Shown piece by piece: positions 1 through 4,764 of a DNA stretch of 5,110 bases. Below the pieces are notes generated by a model. That model was not told the origin of the DNA. It did no database searches and saw only the letters and a list, made by a program, of their open reading frames with translations. The position numbers were made by a program, and so were the translations under genes. The DNA comes from Actinomycetales bacterium (GTDB lineage Bacteria; Actinomycetota; Actinomycetes; Actinomycetales; Actinomycetaceae). The DNA lies in NCBI GenBank assembly GCA_022838965.1, contig JALHDK010000134.1, forward strand, positions 1 to 5,110, given 5' to 3'. Position 1 is the first letter of the stretch. Each line of letters begins with the position of its first letter.

Positions 1-609
1 CTGGAGAAGCGGAACATCAAGGTCGAGGCCGACTTCATGATCGAGCGCATCGACGCCGCGGAGAAGAAGATCGTCTCCTTCGACGAGCGCGAGATCCCCT
101 TCGACCAGCTCGTGACGGTGCCGCTCAACATGGGGGCCGACTTCGTCGCCCGCTCGGGACTGGGAGACGAGCTGAACTTCGTCACCGTAGACAAGCACAC
201 CATGCAGCACACCACCCACCCGGACATCTTCGCGCTCGGTGACGCGAACAACCTGCCCACCTCCAAGGCGGGTTCGGTGGCACACTTCTCCATCGACATC
301 TTCGTGGACAACTTCCTGCAGCTCATCGCGGGCCGTCCCATGACCCACAAGTTCGACGGCCACGCCAACTGCTTCATCGAGTCCGGGGATCGCAAGGCCC
401 TGCTGCTGGACTTCAACTACGAGACCGAGCCCTACCCCGGCAAGTATCCCGCCCCGGTTGTGGGGCCGCTGACGCTGCTGGGCGAATCCCACATCAACCA
501 CCTCAGCAAGCTCGCCTTCCGCTGGGTGTACTGGAACCTGCTCGTCCCGGGCCGCCCCATCCCCCTGCCGCCGGACATGTACATGGCCGGTAAGAAGACC
601 AACGTCTGA
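1..609 (+). CDS. Sulfide:quinone oxidoreductase-like FAD-dependent oxidoreductase, C-terminal part (5' end outside window)
   Basis: This is the last 202 residues of a flavoprotein of the pyridine nucleotide-disulfide oxidoreductase superfamily. The frame is open from base 1 to a TGA at 607-609, so the start lies upstream; the internal ATG at 37 is not the start. The GDANN motif at visible residues 80-84, followed by SKAGSVAHF, is the FAD-contacting segment of SQR-like enzymes. A lone Cys at visible residue 124 (in ANCFIE) sits where SQRs carry a C-terminal redox cysteine. The end is rich in Trp, Tyr and Phe (FRWVYWNLL, then PGRPIPLP), which suits a helix binding the membrane surface. SQRs oxidise sulfide at the membrane, pass electrons to quinone and release sulfane sulfur. 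The two genes downstream are sulfur carriers, which supports this role. The N-terminal Rossmann fold and partner cysteine cannot be seen, so a related flavoprotein with another acceptor is possible. Confidence 0.8.
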   Translation: MEKRNIKVEADFMIERIDAAEKKIVSFDEREIPFDQLVTVPLNMGADFVARSGLGDELNFVTVDKHTMQHTTHPDIFALGDANNLPTSKAGSVAHFSIDIFVDNFLQLIAGRPMTHKFDGHANCFIESGDRKALLLDFNYETEPYPGKYPAPVVGPLTLLGESHINHLSKLAFRWVYWNLLVPGRPIPLPPDMYMAGKKTNV

Positions 610-623
610 CACCATCCTCCACG

Positions 624-629
624 AAAGGA
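624..629 (+). promoter_or_regulatory. Ribosome binding site of the dsrC/tusE-like gene
   Basis: AAAGGA lies 5 nt before the ATG at 635, in the 25-nt gap after the SQR-like gene. It supports this start and independent translation of the second cistron. Confidence 0.6.
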
Positions 630-634
630 CCCGC

Positions 635-949
635 ATGCCCACCACCACCATCGCCGGCCACCAGGTCGAGGTCAACGAGGAGGGTTTCCTCACCCAGCCC
701 TCGCAGTGGACCGAGGAGCTCGGCGCCGCGCTCGCCGGCCTCATCGGCATCGAACTGACCGATGCCCACTGGAAGGTCATCCGCTTCCTCCGCAAGGACT
801 ACGAGGCCATGGGCGAGACCGCCACCCTGCGCCGCGTCTCCACCCAGATGGGGATCCCGGTCAAGGACCTGTTCACGCTGTTCCCGGGCAAGCCCGCCAA
901 GAAGATGTCCTACGTCGCCGGGCTGCCCAAGCCCAAGGGCTGCGTCTGA
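635..949 (+). CDS. DsrC/TusE-family sulfur carrier with a single conserved cysteine
   Basis: This 104-residue protein matches the usual length of the DsrC/TusE/DsvC family. These small cytoplasmic proteins carry sulfur as a persulfide on a flexible C-terminal arm. Family features in order are an N-terminal EVNEEGFL segment (residues 12-19), a WTEEL helix, the LTDAHWKVIRFLR stretch (41-53), and a C-terminal arm ending AGLPKPKGCV. Cys103, the penultimate residue, is the CysA position and the only cysteine. True DsrC has a second cysteine (CysB) 11 residues earlier; here that position is Ser92. The protein therefore cannot form the CysA-CysB disulfide or the DsrC trisulfide. It resembles TusE-like carriers that only relay persulfide. 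Its place between an SQR-like gene and dsrE2-like gene suggests sulfane-sulfur transfer, though a role in tRNA thiolation cannot be excluded. The start is supported by an AAAGGA site 5 nt upstream. Confidence 0.9.
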   Translation: MPTTTIAGHQVEVNEEGFLTQPSQWTEELGAALAGLIGIELTDAHWKVIRFLRKDYEAMGETATLRRVSTQMGIPVKDLFTLFPGKPAKKMSYVAGLPKPKGCV

Positions 950-963
950 CCGCCCACCGGATC

Positions 964-968
964 GGAGA
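964..968 (+). promoter_or_regulatory. Ribosome binding site of the dsrE2-like gene
   Basis: GGAGA lies 8 nt before the ATG at 977, in the 27-nt gap after the DsrC-like gene. Its position selects this start. Confidence 0.6.
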
Positions 969-976
969 ACAACACC

Positions 977-1504
977 ATGACTGACCAGCCCTTCGTCCCC
1001 TCCTTCGACGACGACGCCTCCGCCGGCCGCAAACTCGTCATCATCTGCTCCAAGGGCAACCTCGACATGGCCCTCCCCGGCCTGATCATCGCGAACGCCG
1101 CCCTCGGTGAAGGCATCGAGACTCATCTCTTCTTCACCTTCTGGGGCTTCGACATGATCAACAAGAAGACCATGGGGAACCTCAAGTTCAGCTACCTCGG
1201 CAACACTGCGATGCACCTGCCGGGCCAGTTCGGGTTCTCCATGCCGCAGCTCCTGGCCGCCCTGCCCGGTATGACCGCCGTGACCACGAAGATGATGAAC
1301 AAGCAGCTCAAGGACCTGGACGTGCCCGCCATCCCCGAGTTCCTCGACATCCTCGTCGCCTCCGGCGGCCACCTGTGGGCCTGCAAGATGAGCGCCGACA
1401 TGGCGGGCCTCACCCTTCCGGACCTGCACGAGGGCGTCGAGGGCGTCATCTCGGCGACGGACATGCTCGAACTGGCCGAGGGCGCCCAGATGCTCTTCAT
1501 CTGA
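977..1504 (+). CDS. DsrE2-type sulfurtransferase (DsrE/DsrF/DrsH-like family)
   Basis: This 175-residue protein has the fold signature of the DsrE/DsrF/DrsH-like family. A beta strand, KLVIICSKG, lies near the N-terminus with Cys24. A hydrophobic helix with ALPGLIIANAA follows, then a strand HLFFTFWGFDM (residues 50-60). The segment WACKMSADM holds Cys136, at the family's expected persulfide-bearing site. Cys24 and Cys136 are the only cysteines. In chemotrophic sulfur oxidisers DsrE2 is typically encoded with TusA and a rhodanese, and takes part in cytoplasmic sulfane-sulfur transfer. Here neither partner is visible, but they could lie upstream of the SQR-like gene. It is the last gene of the operon, with a good Shine-Dalgarno site, and its stop is 21 nt from the convergent CHAD gene. 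The family is clear; the exact donor and acceptor are inferred. Confidence 0.88.
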   Translation: MTDQPFVPSFDDDASAGRKLVIICSKGNLDMALPGLIIANAALGEGIETHLFFTFWGFDMINKKTMGNLKFSYLGNTAMHLPGQFGFSMPQLLAALPGMTAVTTKMMNKQLKDLDVPAIPEFLDILVASGGHLWACKMSADMAGLTLPDLHEGVEGVISATDMLELAEGAQMLFI

Positions 1505-1525
1505 CCGCCGACCGGCCGAGGCGGC

Positions 1526-2395
1526 TCACCCCGCCGCGGACCCCCAGTAAGGCCCTCGCGCGATGAGCCCCGCTCTGGCCGCGAGGGCCTTCGCCGTGTG
1601 GTCCACCGGGTCCTCCAGGATGAGCGGCTCGAAGCCCGCGTCCTCCACGATCGACACCGCCACCATCAGGTCGTTCAGCTCGCCGAGCTCGTCCTGGATC
1701 TCCTTGAGCCCGGCCGTGAACGCCGCGCGCTCCTCCGCCCGGTCGGTGAACAGGTCCGCCGTCACCTCGGTGACGTAGCGCAGCTTCTTCGCCTCGATCC
1801 GCACCCGGTGCCGCGGCCCGGTGGGGAGGTCGGCCAGCTCCACACTGAGCGACAACAGCGCCCACCACCACAGGTCGAGCTGCTCGGCCACCACGGTGCG
1901 CGCCGCGACGGCCGCACCCGGCGCCCCCCGCCAGGATCCCTCCGCGGCGTCGGTCCGGATGCGGTCGAGAGCCCGGCCCCACTTCCGCGATCGCACCACC
2001 CGCTCGACCTCCTCGGCGAGGTGACGACGACGCTTCACCAGCCGCGCCCGGAGCGCCGCGACGTCGTCGGGGTGGACGGGAGCGTCGCCGTCGTCGAGGT
2101 GCTCGAGGAACACGTCGAGGTCACGCAGCTGCCCGAAGGGCAGAGCGATCCGGCGGAGCTGGCCCTGGGCGCGCTCGAGACGCTCGTCGCCATGGAACAG
2201 CGGGGTGAAGAAGGACAGGGCGGCGCGGAGCTTGCGGGTCCCGATGCGGAGCTGGTGCAGGGGCTCGACCCCGTGCCCGTCGCAGAACTCGGTGGCGTTG
2301 GCGGTCACGCCGTCGGCCAGCCGGGTGAGGACGGCCGCACAGTAGTCGCCGGCCGCGATGGGCACGGCGGGCTCGTGGGGCGGGGGCGCGCTCAT
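1526..2395 (-). CDS. CHAD domain-containing protein (predicted polyphosphate-binding)
   Basis: This 289-residue protein is an almost complete CHAD (conserved histidine alpha-helical domain) protein with no additional domain, such as the CYTH domain often fused to CHAD. The two hallmark His/basic helices are present: LHQLRIGTRKLRAAL at about residues 46-60 and RHRVRIEAKKLRYV at about 195-208. The LRDLDVFLEHL (90-100) and LGELNDLM (237-244) segments that follow each half are also typical. CHAD proteins bind inorganic polyphosphate through the basic residues of a helical channel and can localise to polyphosphate granules. The gene is divergent from a polyphosphate kinase 2 gene, which fits. The ATG at 2395 was chosen because the family similarity begins soon after it, although no strong Shine-Dalgarno site precedes it. 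The frame stays open upstream across the antisense of PPK2, but that part has no family features. The last 20 codons overlap a strong inverted repeat. Confidence 0.88.
   Translation of the reverse strand: MSAPPPHEPAVPIAAGDYCAAVLTRLADGVTANATEFCDGHGVEPLHQLRIGTRKLRAALSFFTPLFHGDERLERAQGQLRRIALPFGQLRDLDVFLEHLDDGDAPVHPDDVAALRARLVKRRRHLAEEVERVVRSRKWGRALDRIRTDAAEGSWRGAPGAAVAARTVVAEQLDLWWWALLSLSVELADLPTGPRHRVRIEAKKLRYVTEVTADLFTDRAEERAAFTAGLKEIQDELGELNDLMVAVSIVEDAGFEPLILEDPVDHTAKALAARAGLIARGPYWGSAAG
1549..1591. terminator. Perfect 12-bp inverted repeat in the 3' end of the CHAD gene, possible terminator of the sulfur operon
   Basis: AAGGCCCTCGCG at 1549-1560 is repeated exactly as its reverse complement at 1580-1591, around a 19-nt loop. 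On the + strand the stem begins 45 nt past the dsrE2-like stop and ends in CTT, but no T-tract follows. It could act as an actinobacterial-style hairpin terminator for the + strand operon or shield its 3' end. It lies inside the minus-strand CHAD coding region, so on that strand it is read before the stop codon. The symmetry is seen directly; the function is inferred. Confidence 0.45.
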
Positions 2396-2485
2396 GTGAC
2401 GAGTGAACCCGGAACACGCGCGTCCGCGCAACGGATTGGCGGGGAAACGGCCGATCGCCCCGGAGGACCCGCCGTACGCTGGAGC
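2396..2485. promoter_or_regulatory. Divergent intergenic region between CHAD and PPK2 genes
   Basis: These 90 bases separate two divergent starts, so promoters for both genes should lie here. On the + strand TACGCT (2475-2480) fits the actinobacterial TANNNT -10 pattern. It ends 5 nt before the PPK2 ATG, which would give a leaderless or nearly leaderless transcript. No convincing -35 is seen at the usual spacing. GGAGGA at 2462-2467 is too far (18 nt) from the ATG to be an ordinary Shine-Dalgarno site. No clear -10 or operator repeat was found for the CHAD side. Confidence 0.35.
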
Positions 2486-3376
2486 ATGGCCACGAAGACT
2501 CCCCCACCGCAGGACCACGCCTCCGAGGAGCGCGACCCGCACAAGGTTGCGCGGATCTCCAACCGCACCTACGAGGCGGAGATGTACCGCCTCCAGGGCG
2601 AACTCGCGAAACTGCAGGTCTGGGTGAAGGAGACCGGCCAGCGGGTGGTCATCATCTTCGAGGGCCGCGACGCCGCCGGCAAGGGTGGCACGATCAAGCG
2701 GATCACCGAGTACCTCTCCCCGCGGGTGGCGCGCATCGCCGCCCTCCCGGCCCCCACCGAACGTGAACGCACGCAGTGGTACTTCCAGCGCTACATCGCG
2801 CACCTGCCGGCCGCCGGGGAGATCGTGCTGTTCGACCGCTCCTGGTACAACCGTGCCGGAGTGGAGAAGGTCATGGAGTTCGCCACCCCGCGCGAGGTGA
2901 TGCGGTTCATGAGGCAGTGTCCGCTCTTCGAGCAGATGCTGGTGGAGGACGGCATCCTGCTGCGGAAGTACTGGTTCTCGGTGAGCGACAAGGTGCAGTA
3001 CGAGCGCTTCCAGAAGCGTCTCAACGACCCGCTCCGGCAGTGGAAGCTGTCCCCTATGGACCTCGAGTCCATCACCAAGTGGGAGGAGTACTCCCGCGCC
3101 AAGGACGAGATGCTGGTTCACACCGACACCCCGATGGCCCCGTGGTACCAGGTCGGTTCGGATTCCAAGAAGGCCGCGCGGATCAACATGATCCACCACC
3201 TGCTCGAGTCGATCCCCTACAAGGAGATCCCGGTGGGACCGATCGAGCTGCCACCGCGCCCCGAGGGCTTCGGGTACCGCCGGCCGTCGCTGACCGTCAA
3301 CACGTATGTGCCGGACTACGCGGCCACCCTGCAGCCCGTCACCAAGGGTCCGGAGATCCTGGACCGCGAGGACTGA
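2486..3376 (+). CDS. ppk2: Polyphosphate kinase 2 (PPK2), class I-like
   Basis: This 296-residue enzyme is predicted to transfer phosphate reversibly between polyphosphate and nucleoside diphosphates, as known for single-domain class I PPK2. The Walker A loop is GRDAAGKGG at residues 60-68, within VVIIFEGRD. The Walker B-like segment is IVLFDRSWYNRAGVEKVM (113-130), with Asp117 and Arg118. The lid region is SDKVQYERFQKRLNDP (167-182), followed by RQWKLSPMDLES and AKDEMLVHTDTPMAPWY, all strongly conserved in the family. The core covers about residues 25-247; the Pro-rich C-terminal tail of about 50 residues is an extension beyond it. The ATG at 2486 has GGAG only 1 nt upstream and a possible -10 ending 5 nt before it, so translation may be leaderless. 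No upstream in-frame start is more convincing, and the next Met (residue 33) would cut into the conserved N-terminal helix. The divergent CHAD gene suggests a shared polyphosphate role. Class assignment rests on overall similarity. Confidence 0.93.
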   Translation: MATKTPPPQDHASEERDPHKVARISNRTYEAEMYRLQGELAKLQVWVKETGQRVVIIFEGRDAAGKGGTIKRITEYLSPRVARIAALPAPTERERTQWYFQRYIAHLPAAGEIVLFDRSWYNRAGVEKVMEFATPREVMRFMRQCPLFEQMLVEDGILLRKYWFSVSDKVQYERFQKRLNDPLRQWKLSPMDLESITKWEEYSRAKDEMLVHTDTPMAPWYQVGSDSKKAARINMIHHLLESIPYKEIPVGPIELPPRPEGFGYRRPSLTVNTYVPDYAATLQPVTKGPEILDRED

Positions 3377-3400
3377 TCCGCGGCGGACTGATCCGCGGCG
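3371..3400 (+). repeat. Perfect 15-bp tandem duplication spanning the PPK2 stop codon
   Basis: GACTGATCCGCGGCG occurs twice with no gap, at 3371-3385 and 3386-3400. The first copy contains the PPK2 TGA (3374-3376). Because the unit is 15 bp, the second copy places a second TGA in the same frame at 3389-3391. Readthrough of the first stop would add only Ser-Ala-Ala-Asp. It looks like a recent slippage duplication. Confidence 0.9.
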
Positions 3401-3414
3401 GGCCGGGTGGCCCG
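3399..3414. terminator. GC-only hairpin between the convergent PPK2 and SDR genes
   Basis: CGGGCC (3399-3404) and GGCCCG (3409-3414) pair perfectly around a GGGT loop. An alternative pairing, CCGGG (3403-3407) with CCCGG (3411-3415), is also possible. The hairpin sits in the 52-bp gap between two converging stops, where a bidirectional terminator is expected. There is no T-tract on either strand, and GC-rich DNA forms such stems easily, so confidence is limited. Confidence 0.4.
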
Positions 3415-3428
3415 GGTTCGCGCGGCGG

Positions 3429-4232
3429 TCAGCCGAGCAGTGCCTTCATCCGTCTGGCGATCGTCTCGGTGGCCTTCCTCGGTGCCACCCGGGAGAGAAC
3501 GTCCATGGTGCGCGCGTCCTTCCCGATCACCACCCGGAAGGCGCCCTTCTCCATGGCCCGGATGATCCGGGTGGCGGCCTCCTGGGGCGAGGTCAGCTTC
3601 ATCCCGGTCCCGGGCCTGGAGGCGTCCACCCGGGGTACCTCCACGCCGGAGTTCGTGGTGATGTTGGTGGCCGAGCCCCCCATGATGACGATCGTCACGG
3701 CGAGATTCGTTCCCATGAGTTCGGCCCAGAGGCCCTCGGTGAACAGCATCACCGCGGCCTTGCTGGCGCCGTAGACGGTCTGGCCCGGCACCGGCGCGAC
3801 GGCGCCCATGCTGGCCACGTTGACGAGGGCGGCAGCCGGGCGGTTCCGCAGCACCGGGAGGAACGCCTTGGTGGTGTTGACCGTCCCCCAGAAGTTGACG
3901 GCCATGACCCGCTCCATGGCCTCGAAGCCGAGGTCCGCCACGGTGACGAACGGCTGGATGATCCCGGCGATGTTGAGGAGTCCGTCCACCCGGCCGTGGG
4001 CGGCGATCACCTCCTCGGGAAGCGCCGCGACGCGCTCCCGGTCGGTCACGCTGAGGGCGTGGGAGGTGAGCCGCTCCCCGGCCCCGGCCAGCCGCGCGGT
4101 CTCGGCGAGACCCCCCTCGCTGAGGTCCACGGCCGCCACGCGGGCGCCGCGCCGCAGCAGCGCGAGCACCACCTCGCGTCCGATCCCGCTCCCGCCCCCG
4201 GTGACCACGAACACGTGGGTGTTGATCTGCAT
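3429..4232 (-). CDS. Classical short-chain dehydrogenase/reductase (SDR), unknown substrate
   Basis: This is a 267-residue NAD(P)-dependent oxidoreductase of the classical SDR family with a Rossmann fold. Numbered from this Met, the cofactor loop TGGGSGIG is at 11-18, NIAG at 87-90 and Asn113 in AVNFWG. The catalytic set is Ser141 (VASMGAV) and Tyr154-x3-Lys158 (YGASK). Asp36 at the end of the second beta strand suggests a preference for NAD(H). The usual Pro-Gly after the sixth strand is replaced by Met-Gly (IMGGSATNI). Two adjacent ATG codons occur at 4235 and 4232. AGGAG (4238-4242) is 2 nt from the first and 5 nt from the second, so the second was chosen. It starts 22 nt after the DUF427 stop and is probably last in the MarR-DUF427-SDR operon. 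The substrate cannot be read from sequence. Confidence 0.93.
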   Translation of the reverse strand: MQINTHVFVVTGGGSGIGREVVLALLRRGARVAAVDLSEGGLAETARLAGAGERLTSHALSVTDRERVAALPEEVIAAHGRVDGLLNIAGIIQPFVTVADLGFEAMERVMAVNFWGTVNTTKAFLPVLRNRPAAALVNVASMGAVAPVPGQTVYGASKAAVMLFTEGLWAELMGTNLAVTIVIMGGSATNITTNSGVEVPRVDASRPGTGMKLTSPQEAATRIIRAMEKGAFRVVIGKDARTMDVLSRVAPRKATETIARRMKALLG

Positions 4233-4237
4233 CATGG

Positions 4238-4242
4238 CTCCT
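4238..4242 (-). promoter_or_regulatory. Ribosome binding site deciding the SDR start
   Basis: AGGAG on the minus strand lies 2 nt before the ATG at 4235 but 5 nt before the ATG at 4232. The spacing favours the second Met. Confidence 0.55.
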
Positions 4243-4254
4243 GTGCCGTCGTGC

Positions 4255-4755
4255 CTACCAGCCCATTGTGCCGGGTTCGCCCTTGAACGGCCCCACCACG
4301 GCGCTGGTGATCCAGCCGCCGTAGAAGCCGCCCGGCTGGGGAGTCACCGTCTCGCCGTTGACGGTGCACCGGTCCACGAGTCCCGCCATTACGGCCACCA
4401 TCCCGGCGATCGCCTCGAAGCCCGGCGACGGCGTCTCGTACGTCCACGCCGCCCGGGGGGCGACGGCGTCGCCGACCACAATGTCGAAGTAGCTGGCGCG
4501 GCCCTTCCACTCGCACCACGTCGAACCGCCGACGGGCTGGAGGACGCCGTCGGCGAAGGCCTCGCGCGGGAGGTAGAAGGTGGGGGGATGACTGGTCTCG
4601 AGCACCCGGACCGCATGGTCGGTGCGGGCGATCGGCCGGCCGGCGAAGTGGATCTCGATCCTGCCGCTGAACTCCTCTACCCGTGGCGGGCGGGGGTAGT
4701 CCCACACGGACTCCTGACCGGGCCCGGGCGGAAGGGGGACGGGACGACGGCGCAT
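4255..4755 (-). CDS. DUF427 domain-containing protein, function unknown
   Basis: This 166-residue protein carries the DUF427 signatures in order: VWDYPRPPR (residues 17-25), VLETSHPPTFYLP (51-63), WCEWKGRASYFD (80-91) and GFYGGWITSAVVGPFKGEPG (143-162). It ends TMGW, like many actinobacterial members. The invariant Trp, His and Cys residues suggest a ligand-binding or catalytic pocket, but no reaction is established for the family as far as I know. There is no signal peptide or membrane segment, so it is probably cytoplasmic. The ATG at 4755 lies 9 nt after the MarR stop with only a weak CGGGG-like site. Translational coupling is likely. An SDR gene follows 19-22 nt downstream. Family assignment is secure; the role is open. 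Confidence 0.9.
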   Translation of the reverse strand: MRRRPVPLPPGPGQESVWDYPRPPRVEEFSGRIEIHFAGRPIARTDHAVRVLETSHPPTFYLPREAFADGVLQPVGGSTWCEWKGRASYFDIVVGDAVAPRAAWTYETPSPGFEAIAGMVAVMAGLVDRCTVNGETVTPQPGGFYGGWITSAVVGPFKGEPGTMGW

Positions 4756-4764
4756 ACCCCGAGC

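Noticed and set aside
37..39. ATG at 37 as the start of the first gene
   Set aside because: The frame is open to base 1 and the sequence before the ATG continues the same SQR-like domain, so the gene is cut by the window edge.
503..1429. A 308-codon minus-strand open frame opposite the sulfur genes
   Set aside because: It is His/Gly/Glu-rich antisense noise covering three clear plus-strand genes; GC-rich DNA rarely has stops in this frame.
1505..1525. Short CCGCC/GGCGG inverted repeat between the dsrE2-like and CHAD stops
   Set aside because: The stem is only 5 bp with a 10-nt loop and is expected by chance in this GC content; the 12-bp repeat nearby is a much better terminator candidate.
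1526..3199. A 557-codon minus-strand open frame that would fuse extra sequence to the N-terminus of the CHAD protein
   Set aside because: The added part is the antisense of PPK2 and has no recognisable domain. CHAD similarity begins just after the Met at 2395, and PPK2 on the opposite strand is unmistakable.
1598..3376. A 592-codon plus-strand open frame extending PPK2 upstream
   Set aside because: The first 296 codons are antisense to CHAD with atypical Arg/Pro/Gly-rich composition. PPK2 is full length from the ATG at 2486.
3306..4286. Long plus-strand open frames opposite the SDR gene
   Set aside because: They show no domain features and lie opposite an SDR with all catalytic motifs intact.
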